Origin: Gnetum montanum
Taxonomy: Eukaryota > Streptophyta > Gnetopsida > Gnetales > Gnetaceae
Length of the DNA: 64,000 bases
NCBI GenBank assembly: GCA_015680685.1
Contig: MNCI01013895.1
Location: 866,920-930,919, forward strand
Direction of reading: 5' to 3'
Under the pieces are notes generated by a model. It was not told where the DNA came from, made no database searches, and saw only the letters and a list, made by a program, of their open reading frames with translations. Positions 1 through 13,800 of the stretch are shown here, one piece after another. Numbering within the stretch: the first letter of the stretch is position 1; each line of letters starts with the position of its first letter. Position numbers and translations under genes: made by a program.

Positions 1-1434
1 GATAAGCATAGCTCCTAGGTCTTCTACCCAAGGTCCATTGGATCTAAAGGAATGCCATGGGGTGCTAGACAATGTTGGAACATCGTGGGGTGCTAGACAA
101 TGTTGGAACAAGTATTACAACATTTTTATTAGAAAAAGTCACTTTATTAAAGTTAAGGCATCAACGTGGGGTGCTAGACAATGTTGAAACAAGTATTACA
201 ACATTTTTATTAGAAAAAGTCACTTTATTAAAGTTAAGGCATCAACAACAAGGTCGCCAAAAACATAGTTTGTTTTCTTACATAAAGAAAGTATTATTGT
301 TTATTTTTGCTTACATAAAGAAAGTATTATTGTTTATTTAGATCTTAAAAGAAGCATGGCACAAAAGAACTCATAGTTGGCCCATGTAAGTCTTTCATTT
401 ATTTATTTTTTAACTCTTATTTATACATAAGAACTCTTAAGAATTCTTCGGGATTTTTAATATGTACATTTTGCACTTAAACCAATCATATAATAGCTCA
501 AAAAAAGCAACCAACAAGTTTTAACTTCAAACTATAACTATGCCTTTCAAGATGGGAAACCTAAAAGTTGGCAAAATAGGCTATCATATAAGAAGTCTGA
601 TCTTCCATCAAACACCAAAGGATCTAACGAACAAAATTTCATTTCAAGCATTATTAGTGTGATAAATATGGAACCGACATTCCCAACAAAAACCATTTAA
701 GGTTTACAACTTAGTAATTCCGTAAGAACATAAATCAAGATCTTGGCTATGTTTCTGTTACACTATCGTATCGGTTTGAAGCAACAAACAATGTTGACAA
801 TCTTATTAATGGTTTTTTTCATCAATATATAGGTAAAATTCGAACGGACTACATATGAGTGTTGGTAAAATCACATTTATGAATAATAGGATAATTTAAA
901 TCTATAATCAAGAAATAAGTAACCATTTTGATTACATATGAGAGTGATGCTAAAATATATAAATATTATAAATTATCTTTAAACAAGATTAAATCCAAGT
1001 TTAAAAATCAGCTGGCTGTATGTCTAGGAGATCAGATCATTTGGTCAGTTATTCCTACTTAGAATACCTTAACCACTCTACCCGCACCCCTTCTTTCAAA
1101 ATTCGTTGAACAAAAACCAAGGCAACTAGGATTCCACTTCACAACAATTTTCAATTATACAGGAGCGTTACAAAAGGATGTGAAACTTGCAATGGTGTAT
1201 GGAATAGAATGGTATGTGGTAGATAAAAGAAAAGAAGCCTATGATAATGGTGACCTTACACACAGACAAGCAGTTGACATGTTATATGGTTTTGGCCTTT
1301 ACTAATCAATCCATAAATATTTCTAAACTAAATGAAAAGTGAAAACTAAACTCTACCACACTACAAAAGATAGCCATGCATATTTGATTCTTACCAAGAA
1401 TGAAATGCTTACAAATATTACCGGTTATTCTCAT
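1..1434. other. Downstream flank of RAD51C, no gene seen
   Basis: AT-rich sequence. Positions 56-342 hold tandem repeats described separately, which look loosely like a LINE tail. From 343 to 1434 no coding region or known repeat was recognised. Confidence 0.5.
56..342 (+). repeat. Tandem repeats, 81-bp and 33-bp units
   Basis: The phrase ggggtgctagacaatgttg recurs at about 57, 86 and 167. Units 85-165 and 166-246 are nearly identical (81 bp). Then 277-309 and 310-342 repeat a 33-bp unit beginning cttacataaag. The 81-bp unit contains a stretch like the tail of a plant LINE open reading frame, but this is weak. Confidence 0.75.
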
Positions 1435-1526
1435 ATAAGATCTATAAAAGGCATTTCGTGCATAATAATCAATATCAAATATAAGATCTATAAAAGGCAT
1501 TTCGTGCATAATAATCGATATCAAAA
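1435..1526. repeat. 46-bp direct duplication
   Basis: ataagatctataaaaggcat begins at 1435 and again at 1481, and the two 46-bp units differ at very few positions. It lies just downstream of the RAD51C polyadenylation region. Confidence 0.85.
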
Positions 1527-1637
1527 ACTCGATACCCAAAGAGCCCAAGCAAATTATGTAGCTGTCCTTTTTCAAAGAGATGGCAGCATATCCCAAGAAA
1601 TCATCTAAAAATTCAAGTACATTTGCCATTGTTGAAT

Positions 1638-1643
1638 TTTATT
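1638..1643 (-). terminator. Candidate polyadenylation signal of RAD51C
   Basis: AATAAA on the minus strand about 95 bases beyond the RAD51C stop codon, in an AT-rich stretch. Position and sequence fit a plant near-upstream element. No transcript end can be seen from DNA alone. Confidence 0.4.
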
Positions 1644-1737
1644 TACAATTTTGACAATACTCGGATATATCACAGTGAAAACAGAGCATTCTAAGGCATT
1701 TGCTTTGCCAAGTAGATTCTGATACTGCCATTTCACT

Positions 1738-1886
1738 CTAATCAAGATTGCATATACCTGCTTCTGATATTGCAAAAGGAGCAGAAACTGACTGCAAAGA
1801 TGGTGACTTGTCAATGTAAGCAAAATGTTTAGTACCTTCCCAATATAAAATGACATGATTGGTATTAGAATGTGACCAGCTTTCCC
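1738..1886 (-). CDS. RAD51C: RAD51C exon 9 and stop
   Basis: Acceptor ttttgcag at 1887-1894. Encodes [18 protein letters not shown], then [10 protein letters not shown], ending ...GICNLD and TAG at 1738-1740. It matches the conserved C-terminal beta strands and lies 16.6 kb from exon 8. Confidence 0.95.
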
Positions 1887-4800
1887 CTGCAAAACCATTT
1901 TCTTGGATGTCAACATGAAAAAAAATGCTTGTAAAGCTATGATGCAATATAGGAATATTTATCCTGAATTGTATCAAGAACAGAAACACTTCCCATATGC
2001 CTTTTACAGAGCAAAGAATAGAAATATCTTTGAAAAAGTTGATCCTTAGAAACAAGAACCCTCAGATAGATTGGGGAAACATGTGTAACTTGATATTTTC
2101 ATGAGAACAGCAGTATAGGTCATCTAGTAACTCATTCACATATCAACTAAGTGAGTTCAAGCTTGACTTGCAGCATATGTTTCAGTTGTATGGCTTGGGA
2201 TTCTCCCGATAAAATTTAATATCCAAAACATAACACTCATAATTCTTGATTAAAAATCTTAAACTACTATTCTATTTGTTTCAGAGCAGTGTGAGTGTTA
2301 AGGTATTATTAGTGCTTAAACCCTAATTGAAACTCAAATCTTAAGAAGTCCAAAAAATATTTTGTCCTGTTATGTAGATTTTTCCCAGTAACAAAATTGC
2401 AAATAAATATCACATCGTCCTTAAATATACTACTATTCAGTCTCCTCAAGCAATTTGGAACATTTGGTGATAATCTACATTGTTGCAAATTCCTGCTTTT
2501 CCCTTGGGGTATTATATTGAAGAAAGTTCAAAATTAATTGAATTGCATAACTGTCCTACAGAGGATTTAATAATAAATTTAGTTTCTATCAACAATGCAT
2601 AGCCCACTTAGAGGGTAGCTTGTGATTGTGGAAGTCGTAGGTTCAATCCCAAGAGAGTATGTCAAAACATATGCCACCTGGGGGCACCATAAAAATGTAT
2701 GTTTTAGCCATAACATCAGGTAGACAGCCAGTTGTAGAAAATCATCATCAAATCCTTCACCTACCTTAGTAGGGTAGTCCATCTTGTTGGGCAAAAGGCA
2801 CCATGAGGATGAAGATTAATAAATTCAGGTTCTGTTTCTGTAAGATATAGAATATAAGCAAATTAGAAATTAAACCAGTGATAAATATATAACTCGTAGA
2901 TCACTGCAACTGTCTATATCCCATATAAAATATCAATTTCCTTGTTAGCATATTACAATCTTGGATATCTTTGCATTCTGTACCTTCATGACATGCTAAA
3001 TAACAATAATTAGAATTATGACATGTGGATCTTTCAACATGTGACTGCTGACACATATCATTACAAGAACTAACATTATAATATCAATTCTAGCTTAAGG
3101 CTCTTGTAACAGTGCTTCATCCTTATAGCTACAAATTATTATCATTATCATTCTACCCTTTTCCTAATTCCATGGAATCAACAGTATAAATTCTTTTCTA
3201 CCATTCATTTTCATTGGGAGCCAAATACATATTAATAGCCAAATCTTTGATGTTTTTCTTTATACTTACAAACCATGTCATGTTTAGATCTACTTCTTTG
3301 TTGTTTTCCCTTAACTTTAATAGAGTGACTTCTTGTAACAAGTGCATTCTCTAGTCTTCTTAACACAGTCAAACCATTTGAGATGACTTTTTTTAATCTT
3401 CTTATCTATACGTGCTATTCCCAAGCTTTCCCTAATAAGAGAGTTGATTCAATATTTCCTAATCAACCCAACATGCACCTTAGCATTCACATCTTGTCGC
3501 ACGTATGCAATGAGCCTAATGCTTTTTGATAGGCCAACATTCAATACCATAAAGGGTCAAATGTCTTATAGGAGTTTTGTAGAACTTTCTCTTCAACCTA
3601 GCAAGGCTGTTTCTCTCACAAAGCACACCTTTAGCTTCTCACCATTTCATCCATTTTGCTTCAATTGTAGTTGTCACATCACTATTAATTTGACCATCCA
3701 TTTGAACAAGTGACCTAAAGTATTTGAATTGTTTACACTGAGTAACCTCTTGGTTTTATATTCTAATCTTCATCTCTTCATCACTCTCTTTTCCATGAAA
3801 AATGCACTCCATGTATTCCATTTTACTTCTACTAATCCTCAACCCTTTTAATTCTCAGGTGTTTCTTCAACTCTCCATTTTCACAACCAAGACTTCCTTT
3901 TACCACCAATACAATATCATGAAAAAAAAAAGCATATACCAAGGGATATCATCTTGAATTTCTTTAGTTACCCCTTGTGTAACCCTTGTCTTGAACCCTT
4001 GTACTCTTGTTTGACAGTGAATACTTATGACTAATGCTTGTTTTGCTACGAGTGGATGTATTGGTTATGTAATGTTTAATTGGATATTTTTGTATATTTT
4101 TTTAAAAATATGCTTTTGGAGCAGCATGTGTATTTTTGTAAGCATGTACACTTTTCTTTTCTTTAGGATGAACAGATTTTACTATGAGATATGCACTAAC
4201 CTTGCTGGGCTATGTAGAACAAATATCATAGCTCAAAGATTAAAAAGTATACAAAGGAATCTCATCACTTGATATTATGTGTTTGAATATTTGATATGTA
4301 ATTTGAATAGTTATGATTGTTACGTATTTTGCTTAGCTATGACATGGCTATGTTATTTGGGCATATATGCAAGTAAGCTCTTAAATTTCTTATGGGATTT
4401 TAACTGGTACTTGGATGGCTTTAAAGTATAGATATTGTAGGTCCCACAACATAGTTAAGGAGGTATCTTTATTCATAGCTTGTGCATAGGTTTTTGGACT
4501 GTTTTAAACCAACCTCGTGTTTTGAAAAATAAAAAATAAAATAAAAGACAAAAGGGAATTTCTAATTTTATTTATTTTTAGTATTTAGTTTAATTTTGTT
4601 TTTGAGAAAGAACATAACCCTAGTAAACCCAAAATTTTAATTTCATCATCATCATCATCCTAGCATTGTCCCAACAAAATAGAGTCGGCTTAAACCCAAA
4701 TCTTAGTTTGTGTATTTAAATCCTTCAACCTTGTTCTCTCTCTTATCATTCAATATCTATACAGGCATTTGGATAGAGGACTAGAAAGGGAGTCTACGCT

Positions 4801-7800
4801 GGTTCCTAGAGTGGTTTCAACTTTAATTGGTAAGGGTTTGTTAGATCCATTTTACCTTCTTTCATTATTTCTCTGAATCTCCACTCTTAGATATTCCTTG
4901 CCAGCCAAATATTGAAGCAAAAGTTTCTTCAAGTTCATCAAAGTTCATTGATTTCAATGTAGGCAAGATATGCTAGCATCACTTAATGTTAATTTGGATT
5001 TTGCAAATATATGTGCATTTTCCTCAGGGTTGAATCCATCTCCAATTATGATGCTTTTCTAAGTTTCAAGAATTTTCTGAACTAATTTTTGAAGTTCATG
5101 GATGGATTAGGGTTTCGTATTCAACGGAATTCCTGCCCATCCATGAACCCAAATTCTGAAGTTTAAGAGGTTTCTGAATGCATGGTTAAATTTCTGAAAA
5201 TTCTAAGCCATTTCTAAAGATCCATGATTGGGTCTAGGGATTTGAAACTGTTGGAATTTCTGCCAAAATGTTATGGATAGCTCTGAGTTTATTCCTAACA
5301 TTAAGTCATGTTTTTCATTTTAAGGTCTTGGCTGTTGTTTCACACTTTTACAGCATTTTCTCCTTGTTCTTCCAACACCGGTTTCTGATGACCACGAGTT
5401 GCCTCTCAGTCACAATTCATTTATTGTCCATTTGAAAGCTTGTTTTGGCAAGCCACCACATGCCACGGTGTGCCTACAGTCTTCCACCACAAGTCACAAC
5501 CCATTCATGGTCTCAACAGCCAGTCATGATCAGACCCACATTCAATAACTGCTGATCACTACCAAGCCACAATGACCACCACAAGTTGTGTCCGACTCGC
5601 AGTCAGGCCATAAGTACACAGTATGACCCTCCGCAAGTCTTATTTTCTCTTGTTTTCTATCTTGAACATCTTACAAGTCACAACCCAGTTGTGGTTAAAA
5701 TGAGGTTTGAGCTTTTTCCAACATTTCTTGACCTGAAATCTAACATTTTCAATGGGTTATCCGAAATCTAACATTTTCAATGGTTTAACCATCTGCTAAT
5801 GTTTAACACCATTTTGGGGTTCCACCACCACCATTCTATGAATTCTAGTTTTGGATGGCTAACGGTTTGTCACTACATGGTTTGATAATTGAATTTGATG
5901 ACTTGACAACTTACTGGAACTGGCACCAAGGAAGAGTGGGCAGGTTGGTTGATGATGTAACCTTGGACTCATGAATACCCCCATTGAATCGCAACAATGA
6001 AGCCTTCAAATTTGAACTCATCTCAATGGGAAGCAGCTTTGTGGCACATTGAAGGCAAATCTTGATAATAATGACTCCATAAGTTTAAAGATTGACTGCA
6101 CATTGAAGATGGATTTTTGGCCCCCGGCATTAGTTTAGAGATCAGTGGTGTGTTGAAGGTGGATCTCTGGATAATGAAACGATAAATTAAGTCACGCAGG
6201 TGCAATGTGATTAATAAACTAGTCTATAAGTACTTATCCAACAATTAACACACTTGACACCGAGGGGTGCTAGATTTCCAAACGAAACAAAATGATTATG
6301 TTGATGTTAATATGTGTATTATGCTCCTTATGTTTATGGTATGCGAGAAAGGTGGTGGAATTTTAAGTGCAAATTATGATAACATGATTTGGTACCAGAC
6401 ATATCTCTTGTATAGTGGCCACAAAAATTGGCTCCTAGGCTAAAAAATTTATTTTATTTTAAAGTTGAATTTCCGTTAAAGTTGTACTTTCTAAGTTCAA
6501 AGTTGTAAACACTTTTGTGATTGTGAGGTTAACACCCTCCGGTTGGTGCAATTGGTACCTTTTCTTTTCAGTTGCTATTTAATTTTAGGAATTTCAGTTT
6601 TGGAATGCGTTGGACTGGCAATTGGTTTTGGATGATGTGCATTACTTACTGACAATCGAACTGGCATTGCTTATCTACACTTCCAAATATTGTTTTATAG
6701 AGTCCATGTAAATGGCTTTGGCATGTTTGGATGATTATTAATTATATTTCATTCAACAGGCATTAGGAAAACATTTTAACTATGGTACGCTAGTGAATGG
6801 GTGGGTAACACTTTGTTTGCAAATGGGCTATTGTACTGCATTTATCATTTATTTGATTTTTTCCCTTTTGCAGTTTGAAACATTAAGGACGTCCACCGCT
6901 TTGTCTATCTATTGTTTTGACATCCACGTGAATTCTGTTATGCAACAATTTAATTTCTCCACATTTTATTTCTGTCTTTTTAAGAAATGGGTTGCTGGTC
7001 TAAGTTTAGATGGGTTGGGTGTTACCAATGGCCTACCATCATGAGACAGTCTATAGTCTCTCCACAAATAGTGTGAACTTGAGTTATTGCTCCATCATAC
7101 ATGTCTTCAATAGCTTTATGCATCCAATAGGAACATTTGTCCTGTTAATGCCTACCAAATAATCTCTTGCAGAACTCTATAATAAGTTTCTTTCAAGTCA
7201 ATGAAATTCATATGCATATTCCTTTTCTTACACCAAAATTCCTCCATGAACTGTCTTAGCAAACTTATTCTTAGAACCAGTTGATTCTTGCCTTTAAAAG
7301 TGTTCTTATAGAACCAAAGTTAATTATCAGAAACCCTTGAGTCTATAACATCCTAGCACTACTCCAAATGCAAGTAAACCAATAACAAAAAAAAAGAAAA
7401 AGCTTCCTACTTTTTTCAGAGAGCTCCAAGAGGGAAACAGGACGAAGCTCAAAAAAATGTCATTGCATCATTACAAAAGTTTGAGCCAAAGAAAAAAAAC
7501 CTTCCAAATTTCTTTGATGACACTGTTTCATCTATGCGCATGAGGAAACTGAAAATCCCAAGCAGAACAACTTTAACCCCAGATGCCAAGGGCCTTTGAG
7601 AGAGGATCTGAGGTGCCTTGGATGGTCTAGTTGATCAACCAGGGACTTAACGAGTGTAAACAAGCATAAACAAAATGAAAAAATAATGAAGATCTAGTAT
7701 AAAATAATGCATAGAATAATACAAAACTATACTAATCTGCACAACAAACGGAACTGTAAACTTTATTATAATGAAATAAAAAAAGTTCAGAATGTGTACA

Positions 7801-10800
7801 AATGGTGCATGGGGATGCAAGGGGTTCACTTCAATGGGGGTTTAGAGTTTGTTGAAGCTAGTAGCTTTGAACATCACGGTCAGCTCCACGATCTAGGTGC
7901 TCCACAACTCCTGAAATTGCAAAACCTTGCTATTCTCCTCACCAGATCTGCAGCATTGGTGGTACAGGGGGTAAGATGTGTGGGGGGTTTGTGCCACAAA
8001 GAAGAGCCACGCTAGGAGTCTTGATGCCTAGATAGCTCAGCGTTGCTACAAAATTTTACACAATCTTCAATGTTGGAAGATGTCTGGGGGATTTGTGCCA
8101 CAAAGAAGAGCTACGCTAGGAGTTGTGGTGCACAGATAGCTTAGGGTTGCGACAAAATCTCACATAATCTTCAATGCTAGAACTGATTCACAACCATGCT
8201 AGGGTCATGCTGGCTAGCATGGATGGGGTGCCCCCCCAACGTGGCTCCACTGAATTTCATGGTTTTTGATACTTTTGATTGGGTTGAATCAGGTTTCAGA
8301 GCTACCAAAGGCTTCCACAAAGGCTTTAGACTAAGTTGGACCATTTTTTTGAGTCGAATTGTGGTTTGGTTGGTATTGGTGGATGTCATCCCCCCTTGAG
8401 CATGCCGGCCAGCGTGGATGGGCCCTTGTTCAGCGTTGTTACTCAAAATGGAAGGTACTGTGGTGGGTTCTAGCCTTCTCTCGAGGATTGGTGCTTCTTG
8501 GTGTCAACATCCAGCTGCTAAATTTGGCATGGGGTGTTTGGGTTTTCTTGTGCTAGGCATCAGATACTTGGACCCACACTAGATCCACACTAACCAACGT
8601 GGGTGAGGGAGGTTTTAAGTTATAAATATGTTTTTCTAGGCTTCATGGGGGTTAAGCCCCAGCGTAGATGAGTTTATCAGTCCACCGTGAGTTTAGTGAA
8701 TGAATTAGGCAAAGGGGGGTTTAGGAGCTGGGCACATAGGTATAGAGTTGGTTTTTTTACTTGTTGATTTTACAAACATCACTTGGACAACCCATCTCAT
8801 CACTGGCAACGCATTGGTTCAGAGCTTTGGCATCAATTTTGGTTTGAACTCTATCAATCTTCAGCGTTGCTTGGCAAGGATCCAACCAAGGGCGGTGTTA
8901 TTGCCAAGATTTTGCATATTTCTGAAGGTTTTCTGCACTGTTGATCATCATGACAAAGAGGAAGGCTACTACAAGCAAGAATCCTGCCCTGGAAGATGCT
9001 GATGCTGCAGCCAAAGGGCTCTCACACCTGCCACGACCTTTGCTTGAACAAGGATCAAGCACCATAACTCCCAGGTGCACCATTCTTGGTTGTTTTCTTT
9101 GTATTTTTGAGGCTTTTCTTGTCTAGAACCTAGGCATTTTTTCATATCTAGGTTGATGTGTTTATTAAAATGCAATTTTGAAAAATTCCTATGCTGTTTT
9201 TAGGTGGTGTTTATGGGTTTTTGGTGTTGCTTTGGTGTCAAACTTGGTTTGTGCAAAGTTATAAGTTTTTGTTTTAGTTGATTTTGTGCATTTTTCCTGT
9301 TTTCCACCAAAAAGCAACACCACTTCTGTATTTTTTTTCTTATGAAAACAGCTAGGAATTTTTAATTTTTGACGTCATAGGGTCATAATACGTCATTAAA
9401 TGGTTGAAATGGTGGTTGAACCACTGGATTCTGACTTATTGTTAATTCTCTGTGAATTTTTCCATAAGACAGTTTACAGTGGTTTTCCAGTTTTTTGCTA
9501 TTTTTTCATGGTAATTTTGCAAATTTTGTGTGTAAAAACGGCTAAAGATTTTGGGTGTTTGAAGTTATGGGCTTTTAGTTTATGGTTTAAGGTTTCAAAT
9601 GGCTGTGGAATCATGGAATTTGGGTTTACGGTTAATTCTAAGTGAATTTTTTCATTAGCTGGTGTAGGTGTGATTCCATGCCGTTTTTCTGTTTTTAGTG
9701 TCACTTCAAGAATTTTTCCTGCCATAATGGCTGGGAATTTCTGTGTTTTCAAGTTGTGGGGTTTTAGTTCTTAGTTAAGATTTCAAAAGGTCATAGAATC
9801 ATTGAATTTGGATTTGTAGTTGACTTTTTATGATTTTTTTGGTAAGCTTGCACGAAACAAAGTTTTTGGCTTTTACGGTTTTACCCCTGTGAAGATGAGC
9901 AACATTGGTAGAATGGATAATTTTTCCAACCAATGTCCCATGTTCCTGGGGATGCTTGGGGATGTCAAGGATGGTTTAGAATTGGCTCCATTGATTTTAA
10001 ATATTTTTTGGTATTTTTAATCAATGATTTCCCATGGCCATTTTCTTCAAGTTTGCATTCTTGTGTGAATTTTGGTTAAATTTTGTTAAGGTTTTGTATG
10101 CCATTTTGAATTTTTCCAAGCTTAGGATTATAGCGTAGATGTTGTGGTTGCTTTCTTGTCATCATGTTCAGCATTTTTGTTAGGCTATTTACATGTTGAT
10201 TTTGTTTTGGTTTTCAACACTCATTTGAACTTCCATAAAATTTTGAACTAGCAATCCTAGAGTTTTTACTATGGCTAATTTCACCATTAATTAGGATGTT
10301 TAGCGAAATTCTTGTGGAATTCAAATTGGTGCATGGTTGTTGTTGTCGGTGTAGACTAGTCTCCACAATTTGATGTTTTCTTTACATAAAAATTTTAAAA
10401 TTTCTATGCATGTCTTTCATGAAGTTCGTTAGTAGGCTACTTGGTGATAGTAAGGCTCATAGTGGTTGAGCAACTAAAGGATGAATTTTGATTAGTACAC
10501 CACCATCTACACTCCAGCCCTCCAAAGGTGCCTAGCCATTGTAGAAGAAAGCACCACTGCTAGGCCCTCCACACAACCCACATCAAGCAAGAAGAAAAAA
10601 GGTAGGAATTTTCTTGTTTGTTTATTTTGTTATGTTATACCAATGTTTTCATGGTTACATGATTCTAGGCTATTTGGTTTTAAGTGTTTCCATGACTTTA
10701 TTTGTATGGTTATAGTTTGTTATTCTTGTCATATTTTGGTTTTACACAATGTGCCTATGCCTAAGCTAACTGGCTGTTTTCATTGCCTTGCAGGGGTTGC

Positions 10801-13800
10801 CACCTCCTCCAGCATCACTTTGGTTGTTTCAGGATGCCCCGAGGAGACCCTCATCCTAAAACACGGTAAAGTGAAATCGACACAGCATTGGTTGGCTGAA
10901 ATGGCACCTAGAAACATTCAAGAGAACATCACACATGCAGGTTTGCTTGATCTTTTCATGGCTCCTAGTCCAACCATCCCTCCTAAGACGGTGACATCGT
11001 TGACTCTTTTGACCAATGAGTGAAAAAGTTCATCACCCAAGTACATGACGTGTTGATCACCTTAGCCATCGGTATCCCCGCTAAAGGGATGAGAGTCACC
11101 ACTAAACCAGCAAAGGAGGCAAGCCATCAAGAGGAGATGAAATCATGGTTGAATGCTCATCGTGGCCATTTCAGGTTGGCCCTAGAGGATTTCCAAGTAC
11201 CAAAAGCAAGGGAATCATATCCCTTGTTTAGATCCCGTACCTTTCCGAAGCTACTATCATAGCAGAAGGTTATTGGCATCGCCCAAACATCAACCATGAT
11301 GAAGGTCTTTACTGAAGGTGCTTGGTTTAACTGGGCTACTCACTTGGCCTCTAAGTTGCAAGAGGAAATCCTCAAACTTCGAGAGGATCTCACCACAATA
11401 TGCAACATGCATTATGCATTCTTTGCAACATATTTGAAGAGATTCGTAGAGTCTTTGGTGGTGAGGAGGGATGGACAATGGGTAAGTTAGGACCCATCCT
11501 AGCTCTCTAAGCCTTGGATAAAGCATATTTATCCAACTATGCAAGTCCAAAATCCACTAGAGGATGTTGGGGAATCACTGTCTGTGACCACTAAACGTTT
11601 TAGTGGCATATGTTGAACTCAAGCAAGGAAATGCTGAAAGGATCAAGAAATTACATGCTGAAGCTAACGGGGCAACTAGAGCAAAGTTAAAGTGGTCTAT
11701 GGTTGAGGATGCAACACCAACCACTAAGCAACCATCCAAGAGGAGGTTCATAGTTAAACTTGGCTGAACACATCAAGCAGTTACAGGTATGTTTTTAATT
11801 TCATTTTATGCTTAAGTTATTTCATGTTTTATGTTTTAAGGGCATGTTGTTATTTTGTCTTATGCGAAATAAGTTAAGTTGTTTTAATATTTTGTGTTTA
11901 TCATTCTTGTAGACAAGTGACAAGAACTGGCAGCCCAAGCAACAACAACAAAGGAGGAGCAAAAGCACCTGAAGGAGGCATTTCTACATCCTCATGAGGA
12001 TGGGGGATTGGCCAATGTTGCACTGGATGACTTAGACACCCTATTTGGCAAAACTTTGCCAAGGGAACCCCCAATCATCATCCCGAATGAGTATCCAAGT
12101 ATGAATACATTTTTGTGTCGTTCGTTATGTTTTATTATTTTATGTTTAAGTCTTGCTCTAACTATTAGTCAATTGTTATACCTATTGATGAATCGCATTA
12201 TTCTGTCTGCAACAACGTCAAGTACACAACCTCTGGGTCCAGCTACGACGTCGCATACACGATGTCAAGGTATATACCCTAAGTCTATAAATATTGCACC
12301 TGGGCTCCAGTTTTCACATCAATTTTTGATCATTTTCTAGTCAAAGTAGCAGAACTTTTGTCATTTCTTCCTTTTAGAGTTAGAATATTTTCTAAGTGCC
12401 CACAAAAAGAGTCTAAGTGTGTACGGTTCTTTGTTCAAGCATTGAACGCAATAGTGTAACGCAAATAAAATGAACTCTTTTAACAATCCTTGCAACACTG
12501 AGACTATATTAATGTTTCTTTTAATGTACTTTACTTTACTACATTTTAATTAAGCAATTTATTTCTAGCAGTTAATGAACACAAGCACAACCACTTTGAG
12601 CATACATATAGTACTTGGTAACCTAGCAACGCTTAACATTTGGTAGCCCAATAGTGTTATATATGTTCACGAAAGTGGGACGGTTACTTGTGTTAGGCTA
12701 GCTAGGCAATAGATGAATTAGATGTTTGATTACTTCACCTTTCATTCTTGTTGTAGGCAATCAAACTTATAAAATATAAATGAAAAAAAAAATCATATAC
12801 CTCAATTACACTTAAATCATACCCTCAAGCCTGACAAGTGTAGTTGGGAAGACAACAAATATTCTCAATGCCCATTTCACTTCCTAAAAGAGCTAGTGCA
12901 TTAGATAACTATAGATCCATAAAATTCGACCGGATTGCACATAATGCCTTAGTGATTCATATGGTTAGGCGTAGAGGTACCTCACCGCTCATCATTGGTG
13001 TCGTTGCCAAGGACCTTTTGATTGTTTCGTGTGCTATCTAGGAGCCAACAAAAATATTTAAATCATTGGGACAAACCTTAGAGTCATATCCTATTTTACC
13101 ATTACTACAACAAATTGTTAGAACACACTGTTAGCAAATTGTTAGAACACACTGAACACAATTGTTAACAAATTGTTAGTCTCACATGGGGTCAACCATA
13201 GTTACAATTTCAGGGCAAAAGGGGATACAAAAAAGAAAGATTTTTGCCAACTATGCTTGTCGAAGGTGAGTTGACTGCGTCCTAGAGTTAAGCTGAGCGC
13301 CATTACCGTGTTGTGGAAGCTACTAGAGACTGTTTTGGCTTACTATGCCTGACTATGCTCTGGACTAGGGGAGAGCATAGTCCCACACTAGAAAAAAAAT
13401 GCAAAAAATGACCATGTGCTAACTACGCTCTCCACTAGAGGTTGACTACGCTTTGGGTTTGTGGAGAGTGTAGTCCCGAGACTTAAAAAAAATTTGCAAA
13501 AGAACTTGCTCCCTGCTAACTGTGTTCTTTACAAGAGGCTGACTACGCTCCCATTTGGGGGAGAGCGTACTCTCAGCACTTTAGAAAAAATTTGCAAAAA
13601 AATTGGCCTTTGTGCTAACTACGCTCTCCACGAGAGGCTAACTACACTCCCATCTGGAGTTGAGCATAGTCTCAGTACTTAGAAAAAATTTACAAAAAAC
13701 TAACCTTCGTGCTAACTACGCTCCCATCTGGGGGAAAGCGTAGTCTCAACACTTAGCCAAAATTTGTAGTTGGGATGCCATAATCTAGATTTGGTGGTGT

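Noticed and set aside
8177-8556. Overlapping frames on both strands in the word-repeat region
   Set aside because: Caused by short repeated words; no consistent protein between the similar regions.
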